A stretch of DNA of 64,000 nucleotides from Casp-actino8 sp964513215 (GTDB lineage Bacteria; Actinomycetota; Acidimicrobiia; Acidimicrobiales; Ilumatobacteraceae): NCBI GenBank assembly GCA_964513215.1, contig CAZELU010000001.1, positions 30,151 to 94,150 of the forward strand. The letters run 5' to 3'. Positions 1 to 9,451 of this stretch are shown here, one piece after another. The number at the start of each line of letters is the position of its first letter. Positions within the stretch are counted from its first letter, which is position 1. The position numbers and the translations under genes were made by a program. The notes under the pieces are model-generated. The model saw nothing but the letters and a program-made list of their open reading frames with translations, was not told the origin of the DNA and ran no database searches.

Positions 1-518
<518 letters not shown>

Positions 519-522
<4 letters not shown>

Positions 523-1199
523 GCTGGCGGCTCCCCGATCCAGGCACCGAACACGTGTCGCTGGCTCTCACGACGGACGCGATGCGAGAAGAAGGCGTCG
601 GCGCGGCACCCGGTGCAACGACCCACATCGACGATCGACGCGATACCCAACCGAGCGAGAACGATGCGGATCGCGGCGTTCACATCGAAGGCCGGTCGCG
701 ACTCACGGGTGACTCCGCACACTGCCGCGCCGAAACGGTGGGCCAGTCGGTCGAGGTCGTCGGATCCGAACTCGTAACAGCACGCCCGAATGTGCGGTCC
801 GATGATCGCGCCCCGAAGCGAATCACCCGTCGACACCATGGTGTCGACCGCCGATTCGACGACACCGTCCTCGAGTCCGCGCCAACCGGCGTGCACGACC
901 GCGATCGACCGGTCCCCCACCAGTCCGATCGGTGCACAATCGCCGACCCACACTCCGATCGGCGTCGACACGGCCGATGTCACGATGGCGTCTCCGTCAC
1001 GACCACAGTGTTCACCGGCGGCGCTGACGACACGTACCACCGAGCCATGCTCTTCGGTGAGCAACGTCCAACGCTCGGAGTGAATGGTGGACGTGACCCG
1101 ACTCCAATCGGGACCGTCGAGACGTGCATCACCGTCACGGCGCGTTCCGATGGCGAAGGTGACCTCGGGTCGACTGGGCCAGGCCACCAGGGCGGCCAC
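519..1199 (-). CDS. pgeF: YfiH/PgeF family multicopper-like protein (peptidoglycan editing factor)
   Basis: A 226-residue member of the YfiH (DUF152, laccase-domain) family. Members are linked to removal of wrongly built UDP-MurNAc-L-Ser and to purine nucleoside phosphorylase activity. Family motifs are present: GDCAPI (usually ADCxP), HAGWRG, GPHIRACCYEF and CTGCRADAFFSHR, which supply the Cys and His metal ligands. The start is GTG, five bases after the ftsZ TAA stop, and the end overlaps yggS by four bases. Its place between ftsZ and yggS fits a role in keeping peptidoglycan precursors correct during division. The small ADC to GDC change does not remove the cysteine. Confidence 0.9.
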
Positions 1200-1204
1200 G
1201 ACGG

Positions 1205-2317
1205 TTACTTCAAGAACGACGGAACGTCGAAATCGTCGTCACCGTCACCGTCGCCGAACGACAGCGGATCGGACGAGAAGATGTCCTTGGACGGCGCCGA
1301 CGGACGCGCGTCCTTCGGAGCCGAGCGGCCGGAGGGTCGCGCGGTGGGCTTCACCTGCGGCGCACCGTCCCATCGATCGAAGCCGGCCGCGATGACGGTG
1401 ACCTTGACCTCGTCGCCCATCTCGTCGTTGATGACGGTTCCGAAGATGATGTTGGCGTCCTGATGCGCGATGCCGTGAATGATCTCGGCGGCTTCGTTCA
1501 TCTCCATGAGGGTCATCGTGGACGGACCGGTGACGTTGAGCAGGACACCGCGTGCACCTTCGATGGACGCCTCGAGCAGATTGCTCGACAACGCCTTGAG
1601 CGCGGCGTCGCGCGCACGGCTGTCGCCACTGGCGGTACCGATACCCATGAGCGCCGAACCGGCGTTCTGCAACGTCATCTTCACGTCGGCGAAGTCGGTG
1701 TTGATGAGACCCGGATTGGTGATGAGTTCGGAAATACCCGACACGCCGCTGTACAGAACCTCGTCAGCCTTGCTGAAGGCTTCGATGACGGTGTCGCGTG
1801 AGTCGACGACCGACAGCAGACGATCGTTCGGGACGACGATGAGCGTGTCGACCTTTTCCTTGAGCTTGGCGATACCGGAGTCGGCCTGCACCGCACGGCG
1901 ACGGCCTTCGAACGAGAACGGACGCGTGACGATGCCGATGGTCAAAGCACCGACGCTCTTGGCGATCTCGGCCACGATGGGCGCGGCACCGGTTCCGGTT
2001 CCGCCGCCCTCGCCAGCAGCGATGAAGACCATGTCGGAGCCCTTGAGCGCGTCCTCGATCTCGTCGCGATGCGCCTCGGCGGCCTGACGACCCACTTCAG
2101 GGTCGCTGCCAGCGCCGAGACCACGGGTGAGTTCACGGCCGATGTCGAGCTTCAACTCGGCGTCGCTCGTCATCAGCGCCTGGATGTCGGTGTTGATGGC
2201 GATGAACTCGACACCACGGAGGTTGCGCTCGATCATGCGGTTGACGGCGTTGACTCCGCCTCCGCCCACGCCGACCACCTTGATCTGGCAGATGTAGTTG
2301 TTGCGGCTCCCGGCCAT
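1205..2317 (-). CDS. ftsZ: cell division GTPase FtsZ
   Basis: Tubulin-like GTPase that forms the division ring. The start is set at ATG 2317 because GGAGGAG lies just upstream at 2321-2327; an in-frame ATG ten codons earlier has no such site. The protein is 370 residues. The N-terminal GTP-binding part has GVGGGGVNAVNRM (about 16-28) and the tubulin signature GEGGGTGTG (102-110), with Glu after the first Gly as in mycobacterial FtsZ rather than the Met of most bacteria. A Pro/Ser-rich linker (about 310-350) leads to the terminal peptide DDFDVPSFLK, which in actinobacteria contacts SepF and FtsW. The 70-base gap from ftsQ is the largest in the operon and may hold an extra ftsZ promoter, although I see no convincing -35/-10 pair. 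Confidence 0.98.
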   Translation of the reverse strand: MAGSRNNYICQIKVVGVGGGGVNAVNRMIERNLRGVEFIAINTDIQALMTSDAELKLDIGRELTRGLGAGSDPEVGRQAAEAHRDEIEDALKGSDMVFIAAGEGGGTGTGAAPIVAEIAKSVGALTIGIVTRPFSFEGRRRAVQADSGIAKLKEKVDTLIVVPNDRLLSVVDSRDTVIEAFSKADEVLYSGVSGISELITNPGLINTDFADVKMTLQNAGSALMGIGTASGDSRARDAALKALSSNLLEASIEGARGVLLNVTGPSTMTLMEMNEAAEIIHGIAHQDANIIFGTVINDEMGDEVKVTVIAAGFDRWDGAPQVKPTARPSGRSAPKDARPSAPSKDIFSSDPLSFGDGDGDDDFDVPSFLK

Positions 2318-2320
2318 CGA

Positions 2321-2327
2321 CTCCTCC
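2321..2327 (-). promoter_or_regulatory. Shine-Dalgarno site of ftsZ
   Basis: GGAGGAG on the minus strand, ending three bases before ATG 2317. It decides the ftsZ start and is among the strongest ribosome binding sites in the operon, consistent with high FtsZ demand. Confidence 0.85.
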
Positions 2328-2387
2328 GATTCAGAGTTGGGGCACATTCTCGCAGTTCAGGGCCATGGGTGGTGGGATACCCGGACC

Positions 2388-3476
2388 TCAGCGGACGCTC
2401 GGCTCGCCGGTCGAGACGTCGATCACCGAATACGACCGCGACCCCTGCCGCTTGATCTCGTTGACCACGCCGACCAATTTGTCCTGGAACCCCTCGGGTC
2501 GGCCGAACAGCACCGTGACCCCGTCGGTCAACTCGAGGGACAACTCCCCCTCCGGGCTGGCGGCGGCCGAGATCACGCGTAGGCGCAGGTCGCGGGGCAG
2601 AGCGTTGAGGAGTTGGACTGCACCGAGGAACGGTTGGCCCACGAGATCACCTGGGGTCAGGTTGGGGCCGGTTCCTCGGATGGGCGGGTAGTCGACCGGG
2701 TCGCCTTCGATGACGTCGAGCACACGGCCATCGATGTCGATCACACGGTTGAAACCATCGACGGCCCGGAAGAACGCCATCGGTGTGCGTTCGGCGATTT
2801 GGATCATCACGCGCGAGGGAAGATGCATCGACACCCGTGCCGCCTTGATCCAGGGAATCGCTTCGAGATCGGACTCGGCTCCCGACAAGTCGGCCGTGAG
2901 GATCGGGTCGCCCTTCAGCGATGCGACGACTTCGCCGACTCGCTCGGGGTCGGCGTAGACGACGCCCTCCACGTCGACCTGGCGGATCGACAGGATCGGA
3001 CTCGCCAGCAACAAGAGTGCGACGAGTGCCGCCGCGACCACACCGCCGACCACCACGACCCAACGCAGACGTCGACGCCCAGCCGCGCGCCGAACCGCAA
3101 TACGTCGCTCGCGGAATCGCGAGCGTCCGATGGGAGCCGCTTGCGTGCCGCGTTCGGCCCGCGGCGCGTCGTCGGAGATCACGAACCGGGTCTTGCCGCC
3201 CACACTCTTCTTCGCTGGCCCCGACGGCTTGTTCGACGTCTTGGCGGTCGACGTCTTGGCGGTCGACGGCTTGTTCGGCGTCTTGGCGGATGAACTGCGC
3301 GAGCGCTTGGCCCAACCGATCAGATCGGGTCGGGGCAGACGACGCCTGGGTTCGCGAACCTTCGTGCGCGACACGTCGCGCTCATCGTCACCGTGATCAT
3401 CATCGTTCTCGTGCTCAGTGAACGCCGAGGCGAGTTCGGCCTCCACATCGGGATCGACGTCGTCGAAACTCGTCAT
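2388..3476 (-). CDS. ftsQ: cell division protein FtsQ/DivIB with long cytoplasmic tail
   Basis: Bitopic divisome protein of 362 residues that joins the Z-ring side to the septal wall synthase (FtsQ/L/B subcomplex). Order: an acidic then strongly basic cytoplasmic tail (1-137) with a Lys/Thr/Ser/Pro repeat at about 64-88 (TAKTSTAKTSNKP); one membrane helix at about 139-160; a POTRA domain (about 162-232) starting ILSIRQVDVEG; then the FtsQ beta domain ending near residue 350. The tail is far longer than the 20-30 residues of E. coli FtsQ, though long tails occur in actinobacteria. It overlaps murB by four bases (ATGA 3473-3476). Confidence 0.92.
   Translation of the reverse strand: MTSFDDVDPDVEAELASAFTEHENDDDHGDDERDVSRTKVREPRRRLPRPDLIGWAKRSRSSSAKTPNKPSTAKTSTAKTSNKPSGPAKKSVGGKTRFVISDDAPRAERGTQAAPIGRSRFRERRIAVRRAAGRRRLRWVVVVGGVVAAALVALLLLASPILSIRQVDVEGVVYADPERVGEVVASLKGDPILTADLSGAESDLEAIPWIKAARVSMHLPSRVMIQIAERTPMAFFRAVDGFNRVIDIDGRVLDVIEGDPVDYPPIRGTGPNLTPGDLVGQPFLGAVQLLNALPRDLRLRVISAAASPEGELSLELTDGVTVLFGRPEGFQDKLVGVVNEIKRQGSRSYSVIDVSTGEPSVR
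3213..3287 (-). repeat. in-gene short tandem repeats encoding Lys/Thr/Ala/Pro tail of FtsQ
   Basis: Imperfect repeated units around GACGTCTTGGCGGTC (plus strand) encode the low-complexity part of the FtsQ cytoplasmic tail. Such units can change copy number by slippage. Confidence 0.7.
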
Positions 3477-4387
3477 GCGAAACCGACCAAACGGACTTCG
3501 GAGCGCAGATCGTGCCCCGATTCGGACAACACGAGGTCGTGGACGTGGCGCATCACGGCCATCACATCGGATGCCCTTCCGCCCTCGTCGGCCTGGATGA
3601 AGTTGGCGTGCTTGGCCGACACCTCAGCCGTTCCGATGCGAAAACCCCGCAGACCGGCTCGATCGATGAGCTCACCAGCCGACAACACACCCGGAATCGG
3701 ATTCACGAACACCGAACCAGCATTCTGACCTCCGGGCTGGTTCTCCCGGCGCCATTTGACGATGTCGTCGATCACTCTCTGAGCCTCGGTCGCGTCACCC
3801 GGTTCGACCCGTAGGCGCGCTTCCACGACCACACGGCGATCGTCGAGATCGGATCCGCGGAAGCGCAGTCCGAGTTCGTGGTGAGTCCAGGTGCGCGTGG
3901 CGCCCGTGGAGAGATCGACCACAAGGACGTCCACGAGCGAGGCCGCCATGTCGGAGCCATGCCCACCGGCGTTCATGCGCACCGCACCACCCACCGATCC
4001 GGGGACACCAACTGCCCACTCGAGTCCGCACCAGCCGGCTGCGGCGGTGCGACGAGCGAGGATCGGCAAACTCGTGGCCGCGCCGACGCGCACGATCGGA
4101 CTCGACACACCGTGATCGGGCAACTCGACGAACGTCGCGAAATCTCCGAGTTGTAGCACCACTCCGTCGAAGCCGTCGTCGGCCACCAGCATGTTGCTCC
4201 CGCGGCCGATCACGAGTGTCGTTACGTCGAGCGCACTGCAGGCCGCGGCCACTCGATCGAGTTCGGCACGTGATTCGACCGTCACGAAAGCCGCCGCCGA
4301 CCCGCCCACGCGATACGTGGTGAGCGGACCAATCGGCACATCGAAACGAATCCGATCGCCGAGACGTTTCTGGAGTTCGTCGCGCAC
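3473..4387 (-). CDS. murB: UDP-N-acetylenolpyruvoylglucosamine reductase MurB
   Basis: FAD enzyme that reduces UDP-GlcNAc-enolpyruvate to UDP-MurNAc with NADPH in the cytoplasm. I place the start at GTG 4387, one base after the murC stop (TGA-C-GTG); the open frame continues upstream to 4441 but only inside murC. That gives 304 residues, a usual type I length. FAD motifs are GRGSNMLV and GVPGSVGGAVRMNAGG. The catalytic serine is in QNAGSVFVNP, where the usual FKNP has become FVNP. The glutamate/histidine region SAKHANFI follows. The end overlaps ftsQ by four bases. Confidence 0.95.
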   Translation of the reverse strand: MRDELQKRLGDRIRFDVPIGPLTTYRVGGSAAAFVTVESRAELDRVAAACSALDVTTLVIGRGSNMLVADDGFDGVVLQLGDFATFVELPDHGVSSPIVRVGAATSLPILARRTAAAGWCGLEWAVGVPGSVGGAVRMNAGGHGSDMAASLVDVLVVDLSTGATRTWTHHELGLRFRGSDLDDRRVVVEARLRVEPGDATEAQRVIDDIVKWRRENQPGGQNAGSVFVNPIPGVLSAGELIDRAGLRGFRIGTAEVSAKHANFIQADEGGRASDVMAVMRHVHDLVLSESGHDLRSEVRLVGFA

Positions 4388-4388
4388 G

Positions 4389-5768
4389 TCAGAGCGCACC
4401 GCGCACCTCGAGAATCTCACGCGGCAAGAATTCGATGTCACCGCATCCCATCGAGATGCACACGTCTCCCGGTTCGACGAGGGCCGAAACCGCCCGGGCC
4501 AGGTCGCTACGACCGGCGACCCACTCGACTCGAGCGTCGGGATGTCGAGAACGCACGGCGTCGACCACCAAGTGCCCGGTGACGCCCGGGATCGGTGTGG
4601 TTCCCGACGAATAGATGTCGGTCAACACGACCACGTCGGCATCGACGAACGCGTCGGCGTACTCCGGAGCCATGGTGGCCATGCGGTTGTACCGATTGGG
4701 CTGGAAGACGGCCACGATGCGTTTCCACTCCCCGCCCGCCCGCGCAGCGGCCAGAACCGCGGCGATCTCGCGTGGCAAGTGCGCGTAGTCGTCGACGAAC
4801 GTCGCACCGTCGGCACGGCCGACGACATCGAATCGACGACCCACACCACCGAACGCTTCGACTCCTCGGATCGCTTCGTCGATGTCGACACCGAACTCGG
4901 TGGCCAGCGCCAGAGCCCCACACGCATTGGCCACGTTGTGCCGACCGCGCAGGGGCAGCCGAACCGTTCGTTGACCGAACGTCCCGCTGATCGTGAACCG
5001 CATGGCGTCGCTCTCAGCGAGCACATCGCTCCACTTCACGTGGCAACCCGCGTCGGCGCCGTACGTGACGAGCTGCCGCAGGCCGGCCGAGCGGGCCACG
5101 GTTCGGGCGATCTCGTCGTCCCAACCCACCACGACGGGGCCGTCGACTCCGGCCATGAAGGCTGCGAAATCACGTTGAAGATCGTCGAAGGATCCGAAGT
5201 GGTCGAGATGGTCGACATCGATGTTGGTGATGATCGCACCACGCAATGGAAGCGTGCGGTAGGTGCCGTCGCTCTCGTCGGCCTCGACGACCATGTGCGG
5301 TCCACCCGTCCACGCTGCGCCGGTTCCGAGATCGATCACGTCACCGCCGATGACGAAGTTGGGTTCGAGCGACGACATGGCGGCTCGCAAGAGCGAAGAC
5401 GTCGTCGTCTTGCCGTGAGTGCCGGCCACACCGAGCGCCGTGGTTCGCGCGCAAATGGCCGCGAGCATCTGCGAACGGTGCATGACACGCACGCCGGCCT
5501 CATTCGCCGCACGAACTTCCACGTTGTCGAGTGGCACAGCGGTCGAATACGTGACCGCATCACAACCCGACACCAGCCGAGGATCGTGCCCGATGGTGAC
5601 CGACACGCCAGCCGCGCGGACGTTGGCGAGCACGGCCGTCTCTCGAATGTCACTCCCCGACACACGATGGCCCATCTGCGCCAGCACGATGGCCAGTGCA
5701 CTCATTCCGGGGCCGCCGACTCCGATCACATGAAGACGACGGGTCGTCGACAGATCGAGATCAGCCAC
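4389..5768 (-). CDS. murC: UDP-N-acetylmuramate--L-alanine ligase MurC
   Basis: ATP-dependent ligase that adds L-Ala to UDP-MurNAc, the first amino acid of the stem peptide. It has 459 residues. The N-terminal Rossmann domain begins HVIGVGGPGMSALA, the P-loop GTHGKTTT is at 116-123, the Mg2+-binding EADESDGT and NIDVDHLDHF follow, and the C-terminal substrate domain has DDYAHLPREI and FQPNRYNR. The start is GTG at 5768, eight bases inside murG, with GAGG about 12 bases upstream. It is co-translated with murG and murB. Confidence 0.97.
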   Translation of the reverse strand: MADLDLSTTRRLHVIGVGGPGMSALAIVLAQMGHRVSGSDIRETAVLANVRAAGVSVTIGHDPRLVSGCDAVTYSTAVPLDNVEVRAANEAGVRVMHRSQMLAAICARTTALGVAGTHGKTTTSSLLRAAMSSLEPNFVIGGDVIDLGTGAAWTGGPHMVVEADESDGTYRTLPLRGAIITNIDVDHLDHFGSFDDLQRDFAAFMAGVDGPVVVGWDDEIARTVARSAGLRQLVTYGADAGCHVKWSDVLAESDAMRFTISGTFGQRTVRLPLRGRHNVANACGALALATEFGVDIDEAIRGVEAFGGVGRRFDVVGRADGATFVDDYAHLPREIAAVLAAARAGGEWKRIVAVFQPNRYNRMATMAPEYADAFVDADVVVLTDIYSSGTTPIPGVTGHLVVDAVRSRHPDARVEWVAGRSDLARAVSALVEPGDVCISMGCGDIEFLPREILEVRGAL

Positions 5769-6882
5769 GCTGAGCGACCTCGTCGATCAACTCGGCGATC
5801 GCCCCCCGACGATTGAGATCACCGAGGTCGTGAGCTCGTGTCGCCAACTGGTCACGCCGGAAGTCGTCGATGCGCAGAGCACGAACCACATCGACCAGCG
5901 AATCGACCACATCGTCATCGGACAACATCGCTGCTGCACCTCGATCAGCCAACCAACGAACGTTCCCGGTCTGATGATCGTCGGCCGCTCCCGACCACGG
6001 AACCAAGATCGATGGAACACCCACACTCGCCACTTCGGCAATGGTTCCCGCTCCCCCACGACCCACGAAGAGGTCGCACCCCGCGTACACGTCGCGGATG
6101 GCGTCGTCGTATCCGATGACGTCGTAACGGATGCCACCGCTCGTGGTGATGATGTCGTTCATTCGTTGAGTCACATCGGCGAGGAAACGATCGCCGACGA
6201 CATGACGTACGGCGAGAGTCGAATCGGATGCCGATTCTCGCACCAACTTCTCCACCGCGGAGTTCAACCCGGCGGAACCGAGGGATCCACCCACCGCGAC
6301 CACGAGGAACCGATCGGGGCCCACACCCAAGCGCTGCCGCGCCGCCCGGCGGTCGATCGTGCGGTCGATACGGCGAATCTCCCGACGAACCGGTGCGCCG
6401 GTGTGGCGAGCGCGCGGCAGTGGTGAATCGGGAAACGCCACGGCGCACGCCGCGGCCCAGCGCGCGGTGATCTCACTCGAACGACCGGGGCGACGGTCGT
6501 AACTCACCACGACGATCGGAATGCGCAAGCGACGCGCGGCCAGAACGGCAGGGAGGCTCGCGTATCCGCCGACACTCACGACCACACGCGGTCGATCGGC
6601 CTTGAACATCGCGATCGCTCGACGACGCGCGGCCAGCAGACGCGGAACGAAACCGATGTTGTCGGACATCCGGTCGAACGAACGCTGTAATCCGACGACG
6701 TCGAAGAAGGTGTGGGGAACGCCGGTCGGCGGAACGAGGCGGGTCTCGACGCCGCGTTGTGCCCCGAAGTAACGCAAGGTGTCGAGGGAATGGCCGCGAT
6801 CGACGAGGGCTTCGATCACGGCCAGAGCGGGCAGAACGTGCCCGGAGGTCCCGCCGCCAGTGACGACGGCGTGGACGGTCAT
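5761..6882 (-). CDS. murG: UDP-GlcNAc:undecaprenyl-PP-MurNAc-pentapeptide transferase MurG, divergent
   Basis: Membrane-associated GT28 glycosyltransferase that turns lipid I into lipid II. The start is ATG 6882 in an ATGA overlap with ftsW, giving 373 residues. The first glycine loop GGGTSGHVLPALA (9-21) and the donor-domain loops GGSLGSAGLN (198-207) and GRGGAGTIAE with VPWSGAADDHQTGN are recognisable. The second conserved block, normally HEQN followed by a few residues and Gly, reads VSYDRRPG at 126-133, so the His-Glu-Gln-Asn element of the acceptor side is gone. No other murG lies in the window. The operon position makes MurG function very likely despite this change. Confidence 0.93.
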   Translation of the reverse strand: MTVHAVVTGGGTSGHVLPALAVIEALVDRGHSLDTLRYFGAQRGVETRLVPPTGVPHTFFDVVGLQRSFDRMSDNIGFVPRLLAARRRAIAMFKADRPRVVVSVGGYASLPAVLAARRLRIPIVVVSYDRRPGRSSEITARWAAACAVAFPDSPLPRARHTGAPVRREIRRIDRTIDRRAARQRLGVGPDRFLVVAVGGSLGSAGLNSAVEKLVRESASDSTLAVRHVVGDRFLADVTQRMNDIITTSGGIRYDVIGYDDAIRDVYAGCDLFVGRGGAGTIAEVASVGVPSILVPWSGAADDHQTGNVRWLADRGAAAMLSDDDVVDSLVDVVRALRIDDFRRDQLATRAHDLGDLNRRGAIAELIDEVAQRG

Positions 6883-8114
6883 CGCGGGCGACGGGCGACG
6901 TTCATCAGAAGTCCGGCGGCAGCCATCGATGCGATGAGCGAACTTCCACCGAAGGAGATGAACGGAAGTGTGAGTCCCGTCACGGGCATGATGCCTATCA
7001 CACCACCGATGTTGATGGTCACCTGCACCGTCATCCAACAGCCGATGCCGGCCGCGACCAGGAATCCGAAACGATGGCGACACGACAGCGCCACCTGGAA
7101 CGCGAAGTAGATGAGGAACGCGAAGAGTGTCATCAGGCCGAGTACGCCGAGAAGACCCATCTCCTCGCCGACGATCGAGAAGATGAAGTCGCTGTGGGCG
7201 ATCGGGACGTAACCCCACTTGCCGGTGCCGGCGCCGATACCCGTTCCGGTGAGACCGCCGTTCGAGAGGCTGATGAGTGCTTGGTACACCTGGTAGCCGT
7301 CGCTCTCGCGGGTCCCATGAATGTCGAGGAACGACGTGATGCGCGACAACTTGTCGGGGTCCTGCGCCACGTAGAGAGCACCGAGGCAGCCGGCCCCGAT
7401 GGCGGCGAGGAACATCGGCTTGAGCGGAGCACCGGCCAGAAACAGCATGCTCACGCCGATGAGCGACAGGACGACACACGAACCGATGTCGCTCTGCACG
7501 ATCGCGATTCCGGCCGCAAGAGCGACCACCGTGAGGTACGGCCGCAAGGCCTGAGTGAAGTCGTGGATGCTCTTCTCGCGGCGGGCCAGGAGATCCGCCC
7601 CGTACACGATGAGGATCAACTTCATGAACTCGGCCGGCTGAATGTTGTAGTCGCCGATGTGCACCCAGGCGCGCGCACCGTTGACCGAGGTTCCGATACC
7701 CGGAACGAACGACATCAACATGAAGCCCAGACCGAAGACGGGCAGGGTACGCGCGATCAGCCGGAGTTTGTCGAGCGGCATGCGGTAGGCCATGAAGAGA
7801 GCGACACCACCGACGATTGCGTAGATCGCCTGCTTCGAGAAGAAGAACCAGGGCGAACGACCACGGTGGAACGACACGATCGACGACGACGAGAGAACCA
7901 TCACGAGACCGAAGAGAACCAGCGTGAGCGTGACCACTGCGATCACGTAGAAGCCGAGAGGTTTGGGGTCCTTACTGACGCGCTCGACATAACGCGAGCG
8001 GCGAGTCGACTTGTTGCGCGAGCCACGCGCCTGCTCGAGTGCTTGGCGGCGACGTTCGGCGATGGGTGACCGACGATTGCTGGCCCGACGACGGGTCTGG
8101 ATGGCAACGGTCAT
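6879..8114 (-). CDS. ftsW: septal SEDS glycosyltransferase FtsW
   Basis: Multi-pass SEDS polymerase (411 residues) that polymerises lipid II at the septum together with its class B PBP, FtsI, encoded in the same operon. After a basic cytoplasmic tail of about 55 residues come about ten membrane helices. SEDS landmarks are NGARAWVHIGDYNIQPAEFMK, VQSDIGS, the stretch QVYQALISLSNGGLTGTG and the C-terminal PVTGLTLPFISFGGSS. It overlaps murD and murG by four bases each (ATGA). Presence with murG and ftsI rather than with mreBCD separates it from the second SEDS gene at 50811-51974 (rodA). Confidence 0.96.
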   Translation of the reverse strand: MTVAIQTRRRASNRRSPIAERRRQALEQARGSRNKSTRRSRYVERVSKDPKPLGFYVIAVVTLTLVLFGLVMVLSSSSIVSFHRGRSPWFFFSKQAIYAIVGGVALFMAYRMPLDKLRLIARTLPVFGLGFMLMSFVPGIGTSVNGARAWVHIGDYNIQPAEFMKLILIVYGADLLARREKSIHDFTQALRPYLTVVALAAGIAIVQSDIGSCVVLSLIGVSMLFLAGAPLKPMFLAAIGAGCLGALYVAQDPDKLSRITSFLDIHGTRESDGYQVYQALISLSNGGLTGTGIGAGTGKWGYVPIAHSDFIFSIVGEEMGLLGVLGLMTLFAFLIYFAFQVALSCRHRFGFLVAAGIGCWMTVQVTINIGGVIGIMPVTGLTLPFISFGGSSLIASMAAAGLLMNVARRPR

Positions 8115-9451
8115 CGGCTCACTCCCATCAGGTCACGCACACAGCGGGTGAAGTCCTCACCACGCCGGGCGTATCCGTCGTACCAATCGAAACTCGTGCA
8201 ACCAGGCGACAGCAGAACGGTGTCACCGGCTCGAGCGAGACGACGCGCGGTCTCGACCGCTTCGCTCATGGACGATGCATGCTCGACCGGACGGAGTCCC
8301 GCGAACACTGCGGCCACTTCGTCGGCGGCATCGCCGATCGCCACGACTGCGCGAATGCGTGCGCTCTCGTCGGCAAGGGGCGCCAGATCGAGACCCTTGT
8401 TGCGACCGCCAGCGATCAGGACCACATTGCTGAATCCGCGCAGCGCCGTGCGCACGGCGTGAGGGGTGGTGGCCTTCGAGTCGTCGAACCACGAAATGTC
8501 GTCGTGCTGACCCACGAATTCGATGCGGTGGTGCGGAGCCTCGAAATCTCCGAGCGCGGCTCCGATCGACCGCGCGTCGGCGAGTCCACTCTCGATCACG
8601 AGTGCCGAGGCGCACAACGCGTTGGTGACGTCGTGCGGGAGGGCGCGACGCATCGCACCAACGTGGCCGATCACACCAGATGGCCCCGTCAGCGCACCGT
8701 CGACCACCTTGTAGTCGGCCTGGTCGAGTCCGAACGTGACGCGCTTGCAGGCGGCGCGGGCCAGATGCCGCATCACGATCGGATCATCGACCCAACCGAT
8801 GGCGGTGTCGGACGGGCGAACGTGAGCCCACAGACGGGCCTTGGCCGCCTCGTACGTCTTCATCGACTCGTGCCAGTCGAGATGATCGGGCGCCAAGTTC
8901 AACCAGGCGGCGGCATCGGCGCGGAAGGTCGTCGTGAACGCCAGTCGAAAGCTGGTGGCTTCGACGACGAAGCAGTCGACGTCCATCCCCAACGCCTCGA
9001 CCATCGGCACTTCGGTGTTGCCGCAAGCAACCGTCGCCCGACCCGCGGCGTGAATCATCGCGGCGGCGAGCAACGTGGTGGTGGTCTTGCCATCGGTGCC
9101 GGTCACCGCGACGATCGGACGCGGACCTCCGACGCGGGCCGACTCCCAGTCGTAGGCCAGATCGAGCTCGGTGGCGACACGACGACCAATCCGCTGCGCG
9201 GCCCGCACCACCCGGTGGCTCTCGGGAACGCCGGGGGCCGGCACGACCACTGTGGACGCGGCGATCATCGCGTCGAGTTCGACATCGTCGGGAGTCGTGC
9301 GCAGTTCGATACCCATGGCGGCCAGCGCCGACGACTTAGCCGGCGTCGGCTGATCGTCGACCGCGACGACGTCGACGTTGCGGTCGACCAGAGCGCGAAC
9401 GGTCGCCAAGCCAGCCACCGCGACTCCGTACACCAAGGCGCGTTCGCTCAC
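8111..9451 (-). CDS. murD: UDP-N-acetylmuramoylalanine--D-glutamate ligase MurD
   Basis: Adds D-Glu to UDP-MurNAc-L-Ala using ATP. The start is GTG 9451 in a GTGA overlap with mraY, giving 446 residues; longer readings run into mraY. Motifs: P-loop GTDGKTTTT at 118-126, EATSFRL where most MurD have EvSSfQL, NLAPDHLDWH with the Mg2+ His, and the C-terminal DDSKATTPHA and AGGRNKGLDL. All are diagnostic for MurD over other Mur ligases. Translation is coupled to both neighbours. Confidence 0.96.
   Translation of the reverse strand: MSERALVYGVAVAGLATVRALVDRNVDVVAVDDQPTPAKSSALAAMGIELRTTPDDVELDAMIAASTVVVPAPGVPESHRVVRAAQRIGRRVATELDLAYDWESARVGGPRPIVAVTGTDGKTTTTLLAAAMIHAAGRATVACGNTEVPMVEALGMDVDCFVVEATSFRLAFTTTFRADAAAWLNLAPDHLDWHESMKTYEAAKARLWAHVRPSDTAIGWVDDPIVMRHLARAACKRVTFGLDQADYKVVDGALTGPSGVIGHVGAMRRALPHDVTNALCASALVIESGLADARSIGAALGDFEAPHHRIEFVGQHDDISWFDDSKATTPHAVRTALRGFSNVVLIAGGRNKGLDLAPLADESARIRAVVAIGDAADEVAAVFAGLRPVEHASSMSEAVETARRLARAGDTVLLSPGCTSFDWYDGYARRGEDFTRCVRDLMGVSR

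Noticed and set aside
2318..2387. Internal ftsZ promoter in the 70-base gap
   Set aside because: Only a GAGAAT-like -10 without a -35 is seen, so it is not listed as a feature.
4191..5816. Long open frame (541 codons) on the plus strand opposite murC
   Set aside because: Composition is the mirror of murC codons; no family motif or ribosome binding site; murC is certain.
6883..7479. Upstream continuation of the murG frame (to 572 codons)
   Set aside because: It runs inside ftsW, and MurG homology starts at the ATGA overlap.
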